Source: Cladocopium goreaui
Taxonomy: Eukaryota > Sar > Dinophyceae > Suessiales > Symbiodiniaceae
Direction: 5' to 3'
Length of the DNA: 64,000 bases
NCBI GenBank assembly: GCA_947184155.2
Contig: CAMXCT020000446.1
Location: 737,280-801,279, forward strand
Below the pieces are notes generated by a model. That model worked only from the letters and a program-made list of their open reading frames with translations. It was not told the origin of the DNA and did not search any database. The position numbers were made by a program, and so were the translations under genes. Within the stretch, counting starts at the first letter, position 1, and every line of letters starts with the position of its first letter. Of this stretch, positions 10,901 to 20,500 are shown in pieces.

Positions 10901-11706
10901 TTAGGATATCTAACTGCAACTACTGCATGGTATGTCACAGGACTAACCCTGGAACTGGACGGAAGCATTAACCCCCAGGCATGGATGTCACTTACGCCGG
11001 CGGTCTGAGAGTTTAATACTGCTTGTATGTCACCAGCCATGGGCAGGAGGGTAGCGGCATGCTGCAAAATCCAGGCAAGGCGCACGAGAGACCGTGGAAA
11101 ATTGAGAGCGGTACCCGCCAGCAGTTCCGAGTCTACGAATCGGGAGTGTCGTTGCATATTTGGTTGAGCTGCTTCAAATACGGCTTTGAGGCCTGGGAGC
11201 ACAGTGCTGGCTGCCCTGAGGTCTTCCTCATCCTGCGGCGAGAGGTGACTTGTCCATAGCTGACCTAATGTGGACTGGCCTCGTTTGAGGATTTGACTAA
11301 GAGCCGTTAAGCCTTCATTTGCCGAACCATCTAGCAGTCGGATCATTGCATCGGCAAGGTTGGCGGGCATGTAGTAGTTGCGGTCGCTTCGCAGGCCATG
11401 CTTTTTGGCTAACAGTAGTTGTCGTGCCCGTTTGGCGTTGCGAGCTGCCCGATCAATACCGCCAGGTGTCTGCTCCGAGTCTCCTGTCCACAGGACCAGG
11501 GGTTGCTGTTTCAGCAGGCTGATAACTGCAATTTCGCGGTCAGTGCCGTACTGCTGGCCTTCATCAATGACAAGGAGGGAGAGCTCTTGCATGAATCCAC
11601 TCATTGTGGACCATTGCATGGTAAGATCCTGGGCGACCGTTCCCCCGGTGGCTAATATTAATTGACACTTGTTCAGCATTTGCCTTCTCTCTCGGGTGGA
11701 TATCAA
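7906..11706 (-). CDS. H1 large protein, second part: SF1 helicase core and long C-terminal region
   Basis: The frame carries the later helicase motifs that complete the Walker A of the preceding ORF: motif II LLVIDEGQQYG (about 11546-11580), motif III LVLWTGDSEQTPGG (about 11460-11503) and motif VI VGLTRSKSLTLLV (about 10440-10485). DE(G/A)Q and VGLTRxK are typical of superfamily 1 UPF1/Dna2-like helicases, which unwind nucleic acid using ATP. About 800 residues without known motifs follow, ending in an Ala/Ser-rich tail. The stretch around 8450-9310 is conserved in the H2 fragment. There is no authentic start here: the first residues overlap the upstream ORF by 143 bp in another frame. It is best read as the downstream half of one protein split by an indel near 11685-11745. 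Confidence 0.8.
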   Translation of the reverse strand: MISTRERRQMLNKCQLILATGGTVAQDLTMQWSTMSGFMQELSLLVIDEGQQYGTDREIAVISLLKQQPLVLWTGDSEQTPGGIDRAARNAKRARQLLLAKKHGLRSDRNYYMPANLADAMIRLLDGSANEGLTALSQILKRGQSTLGQLWTSHLSPQDEEDLRAASTVLPGLKAVFEAAQPNMQRHSRFVDSELLAGTALNFPRSLVRLAWILQHAATLLPMAGDIQAVLNSQTAGVSDIHAWGLMLPSSSRVSPVTYHAVVAVRYPNLCRKINGLWELGSFASGGLPDKPPGFQLVLWDTNARINGLVATDLETLVSEVLSPFPHNAGFADGLFTMTTATDHKNNLNRSVLKRDYVRTLRVETIANSAGGTAQVSIVAQPSIGFLNTKYYSNGSPTEDTEDCLGRITVGLTRSKSLTLLVSPLDMMGLMGMAQVIAAIAYGIRGLRRGETTWSMPKFDPDPVQENLAQLSRWSLNSAPTWEYPPLAIANQYYDQQADEVKRARYRLILVRGSDLRWLNRERFQEVQAGLRAQHKWLPEQNLPFSEVVLYAYAADRTHSPTYVCLPSGLYKARTGHIVAQTGPEQEILSLPGIYFFDGWRLHPKLPIPDHLPRAKEAPVQGTALAAPAPDTEPKRSPEEEARDILAVAAKNQPEDGPSTRRAAVRACKYLRAMVSQYETTIQAVHSAARTHTQRSKGTVGPAVDYRPQGEALPVISADLTSELLHCLSTLPDPWPLAKITIDMEKPSQWVSKLCRLYFADEYAKRTVGLPSRRHVPDIAGALRAVQAILPKLEVKMIEFLAEWMVTLLMPASHVLEVRAPHLSFMMLKEYWFRELYLGLKVTASFDRSESYTRVIDGQVRCITPEVKPQNLQVIWNVQFITVFVPAWMIPPVYHSLRRESIKTTSSASPIGVQSVRPTWFEDTTPRDTTSQQPQDPQKEQPQPLHGLKLVIKEEVLPATDQPQFQSLELLAGRGLLAPDTWKCKRAQVSLKATIDVPMLGTIIEENGDGLLEDSHMPVGWPLHIDGAVRQCCIHRAASLQELDDMLKEYDMKRDSVEINRDAPQWSHHAVWNRKYMEPNPGYTLEQLWADSEPAISKKTTTSYDVQTSDVQRAVAAIQHFPSPVPPDSLFIRTLGTPAALKAPPQTDTLAQRALEEWERTVCENKAVAILAEIQAGRPTIIHKDGGEMLIAIVLDRPLAEAKALVDDPAAFAREMTRILRDKQTHPLIAQMMKPAASSNPPSAAAAASGASSSREPRAASHEQFQ

Positions 11707-14700
11707 ATTTCGTGTGCGAGTAGCTGCTTTTGTTGCGCTCTTGGTCTCCTACCAGCCTACCTATGCGCCCAAACACCCCCGACGGGGGGTCGAGCCATAG
11801 GAGGAGGTCCGCAAAGGATCGAGTGCCGGAGTTCTCTTTGCAAATGAACAATATTTTGAGGCTGTCGGTAGTGTCGATTTCAATCAAGGCCAGGATGAGG
11901 ATTGCCATCGATTTCGACTTGCCTGCTCCGAAAAGCCCTTGGATGCACAGATCTAGCCGGTTGGTGAGCAACGCCATTGTCACTGCGCAGAGTGTGCCTA
12001 AAACGTGTCCGTCAATCTCAGCGGCAAAGGAAAGTGCAGTGGAGCGAGTCCAAGGGTGAAGCTCGCCCTCCACGTGACATGGAATTAGCACTAGGCGGAG
12101 CAACTGGCCGCACAAATGCAAGAAATGTGATCTTTTGTTGCCCTCCATGCCTTCTACTGCTATTTGGACATTGTAAATGCCTAATCCCAGGTGGTACCTG
12201 CACGGGGGGGTTTGCGCAACCGCGGTAAGCTCACGGGTAGGCTTAGTACATCCGAACATCCACATTGTATCGAGAAAGAAGGTCTGGGGGACCGGGCTGT
12301 TCTGCCCCTGGACGGTCGCGTCAACGGGGTCCAGGTGCTGGCCGGAGGCACTATACCAGTCTTGGAGGGCTTCGAGTTGTTCCTTTGCAAAAAACTCAAT
12401 GGCCGGTCCTGAGAGGAAAGCAACTTCGATGAATTTAGGGTTGCACTGTCTGTATATGCGTGAGGCAGCCAGCTCATCCTTTTTTTTGGCTGCGCGTGGC
12501 GTGATGGCGAGGACCAAGCCAAAAAGGATTTGAAGGTCATCTCCATCATAAGCTAGTGCGTCCGCTGTACCCACCATGGCAATGAGCCTACCCGTGCCAA
12601 TGGGGCTGACTTTGTGATGGTGCGCATCGCTGGCCAGCAGGCTGAACACTTCAGTTTTGCCCAGGCTTGGGTGTCGGAACGCGAAAGCATCCTGCCCGCC
12701 TTTAACTTTCCAGTGTCCAAACTCGCTGCCTTTGAAAAGGAATTCTAGGGCGATGGGTTGCGATGGTTGCCGGATGGGGCCTGCACTCTGCATTGTTAAC
12801 CCTGTTTCATTATAGCCTTCATTTGGACTGAGCATGGGCAAGTAGTAGTCTAACATGTAGATAGCCAGGGGCAATTGCAAGGTGCCGAGGAAATGTTGTA
12901 CCATAGTGGTATAGTTGAGCAACTTGGACCTTGAGGAAATGGTGACTGTTGCCAACGTGGCTAAGTATTGGGTTGCCTCTTGCTCAGTTTTGACCTCTGA
13001 ATTGTGGGCAGCAATGTGTGTAACAAGTGCCTGTGTCGTGGTTTCAGGTAGCTCACACATTTCCGCTAATTCACGCAGGAGTTTTCTGGCAATTCTTGAG
13101 AGCTCAAAGCTGCACCATGAGATCAGTCGGAGGGGAGCCTGTGAGTACACTTCGAAGGGGAGCACTCCAGGGGTACCTTCTAACTGCTCCATATCTGGTC
13201 GTCCTTCTGGGAGGGCAACTCTTGTCCAATGCGAGTAGTTATGTTGTGCAGTACCGAGGTACGCTCTCCATCCTGTGATATGCGTAATTTTAAAGCCCCG
13301 TTGCTTAAGCAGCTTGATGTCATGGTTTGACGGGTTCCATACGCAGAGCCTGTCATCTGCATGGTGAATGAGGTGGATCTCTCTCAGCTGAGATAAATTG
13401 CATGTCGTGAGCAGCGATGGTGGTAGCGCAATGGCTGCTAGCACGGTTTTGCCACGAACATCTGGGAATTCTGAGAGGATAGTTTCCCATACCATTCCTG
13501 CGTACGAGCCAGCGCTGTGCCCCCGAATGTAGATGGAGCCTACCATGTATCCTGTTAATCTCAGAAGATCAACTGGGCGGATTTCAGGGGGCAGACTTAC
13601 TCCGACTAGCGGGTGTGCAACTAGCAACTTAGTGAAAAGTCGCAGGCCATGTATGTACCCGGGCCACGGTGGTTTCCTGTGTGCTGGGATGATGGGACAG
13701 AATTGCAACAGCTTCATGGCCCGACTGATGATTTGCGCTTGCAATTGGTTCGCACTGGGCATGCCTAAGATGCGGCACCAGAAGTGTGCACCTATGGGAA
13801 ACATGGCGATGTGCAAGAGCAAATATTCTTGTGTATGAGCAGTGCCTGCTACTGTGCCAGCTCTTGCATTCCAATCGTCCTGTTTGCTTAGGGATGGCCC
13901 GTAAACATGTGCTTCCTTTTTGCAGGCTAGCAGTACGTCCCAGTCTTCATCGAGTTCTCCTCCACCCAACCCAGTGCACTGAACATCCAGGGACCCTGGG
14001 TCAGCGTCATTGAGTTGCCAGGAGGTGTTATCCATGACAGTGAGTTTCCAAGCAGTGTATTGAGGGTCAGTATGGCTAGCAAGCACTTCGTTGATTGCTA
14101 GTTCTGCGTTGCCAGGGTCAATGCCCAGTCGCCGTTGCAGCGCTTCCAGCAGGGGGAGGATTGGGGCACTGGGGAGCTGGAGGCTCGCATGCTGACCGCA
14201 GAAAACATTGGCAGGATCGCAAGTCTTGGACCAAGGTGTATGGTCATTGTTGTTGTTGGGGGCTTCCACCGGCGTCCACAGACTCTGAAGAAGCAACACC
14301 TGCAGCTTGGTAAGGCTTCTGTTTTGCAGGACATGCGGCTTGGCGATTAGTTTACTCCCTCTAACAAAATCGCAGCCTGTGGGGTGTGTCCACAACGGTG
14401 GTGCCTCGTCGACTCCTATGAGCGACACAGCAAGCGGTTGCAGCCCTTTGTTTAGCCACTGTCGGAGTTGTTGTCCTAGGCCTACTTTGCTCCCATGGAA
14501 GGCGTGCACTATAGGTGGCAGACTATAACCTATGGTTAACTCCTTGCTTTGGAACAGTTTGTCTCCTGGAAGACAAAGTATGGGGAAGTCGGCTGGGAAA
14601 ACTGACAGAGGGGAGAGTGCACCTTGTTCAAAAATGGGGCGTGCCCAGGTAAGGAATGGCGGGGTCCGCTCGGCAAAGTCCGGTCTAAGGTATCGGCCAT

Positions 14701-16021
14701 CCCCGTGACGTGGCCATTCTCCTCGCTCCGGGATGGGGAATGCAATGGCTCCTGCCCATTCGCCCAACATTGCCCATGCATGTGTCCAGTCAAGTGGGGT
14801 TCTAGCTCTACAGCCGAGTAGGGGGGTGAGAAGCAGTCCTCCCCTCATTGCTTCCGCAGGGTCTTCTGGCACAGCGGTTGTAGCTAGGAAACTGGCCCTG
14901 CTATCCTGGAGTGCGGTAACCCAATCATCTGCTGTGCGATTGGCAGGGTGGGCTATTCGTCGTGCCTTTGGGGCAGGTGCAGCACTCGGAGAGGAGCTTT
15001 GGGCAGGGGCTGGTGGCATGTCTGCTTGGGCCATTTCTACATCGGGTGCCTCAGTCGGGATGTGCCCTGTCACAATGATCAAGCCGGCATTAAGTTCGGC
15101 TTTGGCTTCTGTGGCCAGGAGTACTGCTGGAGGGCACTGGTTAGAGCTGGCCATTGTGTTATGTTGCATTGCTGCGGCTCTGCTTGACTTATCCGTCATG
15201 AGATTGACGAGCTCGGCTACTTCAAACAATGAGGTTGGCACGCAGTCAGAGTCGATGAGAGCAAAATTTACAGTGGGGAACATTAGACACAGCGCCTCCA
15301 GAGCTGCGGCACCAGCCCAGGTATAATGGACCTGGTGCAAACCTGTGTCAGCATGAATGGGAAAATGGATCGCAGTAGTTTTCTCCTGGTAAGGGCCAGT
15401 CACTGTACATCGGCCTTGGATCCAGGGTGCAAAATGCGGCCAGTAGGCTGGAGGGTCAGTGCCTGACAGTTTGCGGTTGTCCACATAAACATATACGGTG
15501 GCATACTGAGGTAACCATGAGAGATTATCTGTTATCCACTGGAAGAGCGTTTTATGATGGACCTGGCTGGCTGCGGGTCGTTGGATGCCGTTCCCTTCGT
15601 CCACCATGAGTGCAGGGTATGTCAGGGGTGACCGGGGCATTCGACAGGAGCCGACATCGTCCCATTTCCACCTCTGTTTTATGTCATCCATGCCGAGCGG
15701 GGTCTCAACTTCTTTTTGCGAGAGGAACAGTTGGTCAAGCTGGTGGCTTAACTGTGTGACCTCGTGAACATTCAAGAAATCGATAGGTGCGGCAATTTCC
15801 CACTTCTCCCTTGGGGGAGGCTCAGTCCCTTGTTGGAAATATGGAACGTCGTCATCCGTCTCGAGGGCGTCAAAGTATTCTGTATCACTGTGCATTGACA
15901 CATCCTCGACTGTGTCATCTGGAGCGGTTGGCTCTGCTGGTTCAATGTCTGTTTCTGATTCATCAGGGTCAGGCGACGTCAACGAAATGAACCTATTTGG
16001 TGTCATAAGCTGTTGCAGCAT
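11564..16021 (-). CDS. H1 large protein, first part: glycosyltransferase-like, alpha/beta-hydrolase-like and helicase Walker A
   Basis: Start chosen at the ATG 16019-16021 (MLQQLMTPNRF); 1,485 residues follow. The N-terminus is acidic. Around residues 235-420 there is a pattern like GT-A/GT8 sugar transferases: FALIDSDCVPTSLFE (DxD-type, about 15247-15258), ELNAGLIIV about 50 residues later, and a later VHAFHGSKVG resembling the HxxGxxK block. Near residue 836 IRGHSAGSYAG matches the GxSxG nucleophile elbow of alpha/beta hydrolases. It is followed by a candidate acid (HHADDRLC, about residue 890) and His (QHNYSHW, about 926). Near the end GLFGAGKSKSM is a Walker A P-loop, continuing into the next frame. 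The helicase assignment is strong; the other two domains are motif-based inferences. Confidence 0.7.
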   Translation of the reverse strand: MLQQLMTPNRFISLTSPDPDESETDIEPAEPTAPDDTVEDVSMHSDTEYFDALETDDDVPYFQQGTEPPPREKWEIAAPIDFLNVHEVTQLSHQLDQLFLSQKEVETPLGMDDIKQRWKWDDVGSCRMPRSPLTYPALMVDEGNGIQRPAASQVHHKTLFQWITDNLSWLPQYATVYVYVDNRKLSGTDPPAYWPHFAPWIQGRCTVTGPYQEKTTAIHFPIHADTGLHQVHYTWAGAAALEALCLMFPTVNFALIDSDCVPTSLFEVAELVNLMTDKSSRAAAMQHNTMASSNQCPPAVLLATEAKAELNAGLIIVTGHIPTEAPDVEMAQADMPPAPAQSSSPSAAPAPKARRIAHPANRTADDWVTALQDSRASFLATTAVPEDPAEAMRGGLLLTPLLGCRARTPLDWTHAWAMLGEWAGAIAFPIPERGEWPRHGDGRYLRPDFAERTPPFLTWARPIFEQGALSPLSVFPADFPILCLPGDKLFQSKELTIGYSLPPIVHAFHGSKVGLGQQLRQWLNKGLQPLAVSLIGVDEAPPLWTHPTGCDFVRGSKLIAKPHVLQNRSLTKLQVLLLQSLWTPVEAPNNNNDHTPWSKTCDPANVFCGQHASLQLPSAPILPLLEALQRRLGIDPGNAELAINEVLASHTDPQYTAWKLTVMDNTSWQLNDADPGSLDVQCTGLGGGELDEDWDVLLACKKEAHVYGPSLSKQDDWNARAGTVAGTAHTQEYLLLHIAMFPIGAHFWCRILGMPSANQLQAQIISRAMKLLQFCPIIPAHRKPPWPGYIHGLRLFTKLLVAHPLVGVSLPPEIRPVDLLRLTGYMVGSIYIRGHSAGSYAGMVWETILSEFPDVRGKTVLAAIALPPSLLTTCNLSQLREIHLIHHADDRLCVWNPSNHDIKLLKQRGFKITHITGWRAYLGTAQHNYSHWTRVALPEGRPDMEQLEGTPGVLPFEVYSQAPLRLISWCSFELSRIARKLLRELAEMCELPETTTQALVTHIAAHNSEVKTEQEATQYLATLATVTISSRSKLLNYTTMVQHFLGTLQLPLAIYMLDYYLPMLSPNEGYNETGLTMQSAGPIRQPSQPIALEFLFKGSEFGHWKVKGGQDAFAFRHPSLGKTEVFSLLASDAHHHKVSPIGTGRLIAMVGTADALAYDGDDLQILFGLVLAITPRAAKKKDELAASRIYRQCNPKFIEVAFLSGPAIEFFAKEQLEALQDWYSASGQHLDPVDATVQGQNSPVPQTFFLDTMWMFGCTKPTRELTAVAQTPPCRYHLGLGIYNVQIAVEGMEGNKRSHFLHLCGQLLRLVLIPCHVEGELHPWTRSTALSFAAEIDGHVLGTLCAVTMALLTNRLDLCIQGLFGAGKSKSMAILILALIEIDTTDSLKILFICKENSGTRSFADLLLWLDPPSGVFGRIGRLVGDQERNKSSYSHTKFDIHPREKANAEQVSINISHRGNGRPGSYHAMVHNEWIHARALPPCH

Positions 16022-16663
16022 GTTGACGCCAGCTTGACCCTGAACAGCCGGTGCCCGGGTGTCAGGTGCCAAGTGACTAGCCAAGATAGTGAATGCTATA
16101 CGGGCAGCGAGTGCAAAAGTATATCAACAGGATTGGCAAGGCTAAGGAAACCCTGAACACCCGGCACCCGGGGTCAGGGTTCCCCCTTACAGGGCCAATG
16201 CGTTGGAGGTGAAACAGGTAGGAAGCAAAACAATCAGGGTTTGTCTTACACCTTAGTGTGCGAATTGATGTCAGATGGCTGACCTAGCTATGAAAACTAG
16301 TGGAGCCACAAAAGCTGCAGTGCGAACAATTGAGCCACTAACAGTTTATGCAACCTACTTACCCAAAGCACATGTTAGGTGACAGACATTGAGGTGACCA
16401 ACGGTGACAGGACCTGGGACACACACCTAGCAAGGAGACTTCGCAGACAGTTCAAAAAGATTGAAAAACCCATAAATCCCTTTGCTCCCGTTTATGGGGG
16501 TCATACTTAGTGGGTACTCTCCCTTACTGCAGGTTTGGGGGGTGTTAGCCTGGCACGCAGCTGCTTTTCTCTTGGCGCATCTACGGAGTAGGCGGCATTA
16601 GAAATGGCACTGATCAGGTGATTTCACACAGTCAGGTGCACACAGTGCTAGCTGTCTGTACGG
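16022..16663. other. Spacer between H1 ORFs alpha and beta
   Basis: About 640 bp with no supported ORF. It contains a GC-rich partly palindromic stretch near 16150-16185 (CCGGCACCCGGGG context) and a run of stop codons on the minus strand. Function unknown. Confidence 0.4.
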
Positions 16664-18235
16664 TCAGTCAATGATTTCCATTTCCATATCTGCAACAGGA
16701 GAGGGTTGCGGAGTACCTGGTGAGTGGGCATCTTGCATTCTTTTAAGGCGCTTTCTAATGCGAGTAAGGTGCTCGCGGGCATTGAGGAGTCGCGTTTCAC
16801 AGGAGGCCACTCTTTCACAGGCTGTCTTTTCCATGTTCTGCAACGTTGGGATGTCCGCTGTGGCGAGGTCGACGTCCTGCATGGGGTCACTGGCGGGCTC
16901 AGGGCTGCTAGCACCAGCAGTGTCAGTCGCTTGAGTCTCCGGCGATGCTTTGGGTGTATTTGCAGGCGACGATTCTTCTGTAGATGTGTCGTCGTGGGCT
17001 GCGAGCTGTTCCGAAGGTTGTTGTTGCTCATCATCTTTGCTGTGGGTTGCAGAGTGAGAGTCAGAGGATAACACACCGGTACCCGGGGTATCCGTTTGCG
17101 CTTTGTTCACGGGCAGGGCCGATGGTGGGCCTGGTCGTCTGTGAAATAATGACTGTGCACTGATTTTGTCAGGTGACTTGCTTTGCTGCGGGGTTGAAGC
17201 TTCTGCCACTACGCCTGTACTGGGATTGGACGATGCGGCCGTTGCTGCAATGTCTGTGCTTTGTTGACTTGCGGCCAGCAAATTGGCTGGTTTTTGGGTC
17301 AGTCTGGTCGCCGCTGGTCGGCTATCTGCCAACGTTTGTTGGTTTGCTTGATGAATAATAGACTGCAATTCCATGTATTGCCGCTCTCGGTCAGCCACTT
17401 GCTGTGGCGTGCTCTGAGTACATTTAGGGTCCGGTGGAGCATCTGTTTGCATTGTTTGTGCTGGCTGTTTTGCTGCGGATCGCTCCGCCCACCTGGTCGG
17501 TACCGGCGGAGGCGGAGGCAGTGCCCGTTTCGCATGTTGTGAAGGCTTAAGTTGGTCAATGCGCGGCTGGAGTTCATCTCGCAGTTCCTGCGGGTACGTC
17601 TCTCCGGTCTCAGCTAACCACTGGATGGTTTCTTCATGCGTCCACAGGGTGGTTCTCCACAATGGGATGGTATTGTCTTCATTGACCCAGAACAATGGCT
17701 TAGGCGGCAGCAACCCATGGGCTTCTACTATCAAAGGCAGCAGGAAGGCTAATCTTTTTTGTTCATGGAAAACCATTGCTCCGTTCGGGTGAACTTTTAG
17801 GTGCGTATGGTTCCACACAAACGGTTGCACAACACGCATGGTGTGAGCGTCACGATTAAAGATAGATAGTCGGACTTGGGCATACTGTGGTGCAGCACCG
17901 TAGACTTTTCCATCCCAGGGTAGTTCAAGAAAACCCCACCGCTCTTTTCGGCCATAATTGACGGTATCCCAGAAGGCAGGGTCAAACTCTGTCTCAAGGG
18001 CGTCGGCGAGGGTCGAAAAAATGATCCATGGTACCTCGTCAATATGCAAGTGGTATTCTACCAATGTGAAATTATATGTTGTCTGGCAATCACCTACCCA
18101 TATTGTGCCCCTCACCGCAAGAAAACGAACGCTGCTGGCTGCTGGCATGTTCCAATTCATTCCAGCCGATATGTCCAGTAGGTGTTGATCAGAAACACTG
18201 ATTAGGCCAGAAGGAAAAGGGTTTGGCTTCGGCAT
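16664..18235 (-). CDS. H1 ORF alpha: unknown protein with structured N-half and disordered C-half
   Basis: 523 residues from the ATG at 18233-18235 (MPKPNPFPSGL). The frame is open a further 28 codons upstream, through a Cys-rich stretch (CNC...CCHC) after a TAG, so a longer form with another start is possible. Residues 1-260 look globular with many Trp and Phe. Residues 270-450 are Pro/Gln/Ser/Ala-rich and likely disordered. The last 70 residues (ACERVASCETRLLNAREHL and on) look like a coiled coil, then an acidic end MEMEIID. It precedes the large helicase ORF in the same orientation. I recognise no family. Its length without stops supports it as a real gene. Confidence 0.6.
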   Translation of the reverse strand: MPKPNPFPSGLISVSDQHLLDISAGMNWNMPAASSVRFLAVRGTIWVGDCQTTYNFTLVEYHLHIDEVPWIIFSTLADALETEFDPAFWDTVNYGRKERWGFLELPWDGKVYGAAPQYAQVRLSIFNRDAHTMRVVQPFVWNHTHLKVHPNGAMVFHEQKRLAFLLPLIVEAHGLLPPKPLFWVNEDNTIPLWRTTLWTHEETIQWLAETGETYPQELRDELQPRIDQLKPSQHAKRALPPPPPVPTRWAERSAAKQPAQTMQTDAPPDPKCTQSTPQQVADRERQYMELQSIIHQANQQTLADSRPAATRLTQKPANLLAASQQSTDIAATAASSNPSTGVVAEASTPQQSKSPDKISAQSLFHRRPGPPSALPVNKAQTDTPGTGVLSSDSHSATHSKDDEQQQPSEQLAAHDDTSTEESSPANTPKASPETQATDTAGASSPEPASDPMQDVDLATADIPTLQNMEKTACERVASCETRLLNAREHLTRIRKRLKRMQDAHSPGTPQPSPVADMEMEIID

Positions 18236-18867
18236 ACCAGCAGCAGGTACCCTGCAGTGGCAGCACTCTTCAGAGTGAAGGCAGTTGCACGGCTTGTAGG
18301 ACCAAACGACAGGAACCACTCGCTATTGCGTGGCAGCGGCCAAACACCGGGAAACGGGCAGGGGCCAAACAACGGGAACCCCGTGTCGGCTTAAGGGAGA
18401 ATGAACGGGCGAGCAATTAGAAGTTGAGTAAAAGTGAGGATCCAAGCAACACTGGCTTATGCAGGTGCGGTGTCCTCACAGTTCGAACCAATGGCTGCTG
18501 ACGGAGAGAGTCATGTTAGGTCCAGGCTCAGTCAACAAAATACCAGACACTTCAACAGAAGGAGAGATGTACAACATATGACTGGTGGCAGGATTGGGGG
18601 GGCAGTGTATTGTGGTTCAGTAGGAGATTCATGACACCGGAGTGAGTAGCACGGGGCGGGGCACGTGGTGGAGCCGCAGCATATGACAGGAGGAGGTGGC
18701 AATCTGTGCAAGATAGGCAAGAGGCAATGGACAATGAGGAGGACAGAAGCAAGGAGCACAGATGTTGGTAGCATAGATGGGGCCGGGATATTGGGAAGAG
18801 AGTGACAGTCATGAGGAGGATGAACCATGAAAGATGAGTACCTGGTAGGGTGAAAATGGAGCCCTCA
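18236..18867. other. Upstream region of H1, no gene seen
   Basis: Short ORFs only, none with motifs. Purine-rich stretches on the plus strand between 18640 and 18840 (GGAGGAGG-type) give the Ser/Leu/Pro shadows seen on the other strand. Confidence 0.4.
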
Positions 18868-19620
18868 CCATTACCCAAGGTGCCCTTGGGAACAGCAGAG
18901 GAAAAACAGACACATGTGTCATGTTCCTAGCGATGTGAGGGGCACAGCGGGGGGTGAGGGCATGCGGGAGTACTTGAATGGTGGAGTGCGGGAAAACCCT
19001 ATGTCATCAAACCCTATGTTGTCCAGGTCATTCATGGTTTCCTCCACCTGGCACTGCAGACTTATAAGCAGAAGTTGAACGAGGTGGGAAAAGGGAGAGC
19101 TGCTGGTTTAAGGCACGACCATGGTCCACAGTTGCTCTACGTGCTGCCCTGTACACGAATACGGTCCGAAATGCTGTACATCGCCAAGGGACTTGCTGAA
19201 AAAACGAAAGATCTTCACAGCTACATGCCTTCATCTCTGGAGGACGATGCAGAGGCTATTTCGGCGCGGCTGAAGGACAGCACACTAGGATAGCACCGGT
19301 TTGGAACATTGTGCCGCATTTCAAAGTGGGAGTTGAAGAATCGCCATTACCCAAGGTACCCTTGGGAACAGCAGCTGTCCGAAGCTGCTGGCACTCTAGG
19401 CTCTATCAAGCTCTGAGCATGAGGTGCAATGGGCGGCGAGAACACTATTTACCCATACTTGGCGGCTATGGATGTCCTACCAGCTCAACTATCCTGCTCG
19501 TGCGAGGCGTCATCGTGGAGTTTCTCTGTTCTCCCCGGGCAACATGTTGCACGCGCTGCGTCACGAGGCCTGTTGCACACCCTGCCTTGGCAGTGTCCTG
19601 TAACTGAGGATCGCATTCCA

Positions 19621-20500
19621 GAGTAATAGTAAAAAACTCGCCATTACCCAATGTACCCTTGGGAACAGCAGCTGTCTAAATCTGCTAGCACTCTAGCTCT
19701 ATTACGCACTGAACATGAAATGCAATGGGCGGCGAGAGCACTATCTACTGGAACTTGGCGGCACCGGATGTCCTATCGGCTCAATTAGACTGCACGAGGA
19801 AGGCGTCATCGTGGTACTTTTCCATCCTGCGTCGGCGGTGCATGGCCCTGGAGCTTCAGCGGTGGCATGTGGGAAGTAATGTCCATCACCCGGGAGCAAC
19901 CCTCATTTATTTAACGATTCCACGGGATTTTTTATAGCCACATTGATGGGAGTTCTATAACTAGGCAGAGGTAGTGCGCTGGCTGGGACAGTGATAGTGA
20001 GAAACAACTCTACGCATAGGCGTTTGCTCAGCATGGCGCTGCTTTCAACACGGCAATAACTATCAAGAGCAGGGTGTGTCATGTAGATCGTTATACAGGG
20101 CCCTACTCAATGTGGTAAACCGGACGTAGGGCAAATGGGCAACAATTATCCCTGGGAGCAACCGCTAATCATTTGGCCAGTTTAATGAAACATCCACCAC
20201 TAGGATTAGCTACGATATTGGGAGATTAGGAGTTGAGCGCTTGGGTAGTGTGCTGGTGGATACTATTATGGTCAGAGTAGAGAAGATATGTCTTTCCCTG
20301 GGACGTGCGAGTCAGCAATAGCTACCCAGCATTTGTTGGCATCTGACAGCGTGGACAGGGAAGTGTCGTCCATCATACTGGGGGACCTAGATTGGGCTGT
20401 GGCAGTAAAGGGTCAAATGTTTAAGCCGTTACTATATACTGTAGTAGTATTAGTGCCGTGCCATCAACCAGACAACTACTTACGGGCAGCCAATGATTAG
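19621..20500 (+). repeat. Diverged long repeat, copy 1 (pairs with 21780-22560)
   Basis: Colinear similarity to 21780-22560 over at least four blocks. These are the CCATTACCC motif, the GGGCGGCGAGAGCACTATCT block, CAGCGGTGGCATGTGGGAAGT, and the later GAAGATAT...CTGGGACxTGCG / CTACCCAGCATT blocks. Indels between blocks and roughly 20-30% mismatches by eye indicate an old duplication. Confidence 0.6.

Larger units (their letters stand above)
7121..18235 (-). mobile_element. H1: multi-gene helicase element or repeated gene cluster
   Basis: Four co-directional minus-strand ORFs lie head to tail: 16664-18235 (alpha), 11564-16021 plus 7906-11706 (beta/gamma, originally one protein) and 7121-7576 (delta). 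Part of the large ORF recurs on the plus strand at 43738-44073 and 62331-63146. The set is therefore dispersed in the genome and behaves like a mobile or amplified unit. No terminal repeats or target duplication could be recognised, so its ends and transposition mode are unknown. Calling it an element is inference from the second, degraded copy and its setting among transposons. Confidence 0.45.

Noticed and set aside
7121..18235. Helitron origin for the helicase unit
   Set aside because: The helicase motifs are UPF1-like (DEGQ, VGLTRSK), not Pif1-like. No HUH Rep motif or CTRR end hairpin was seen.
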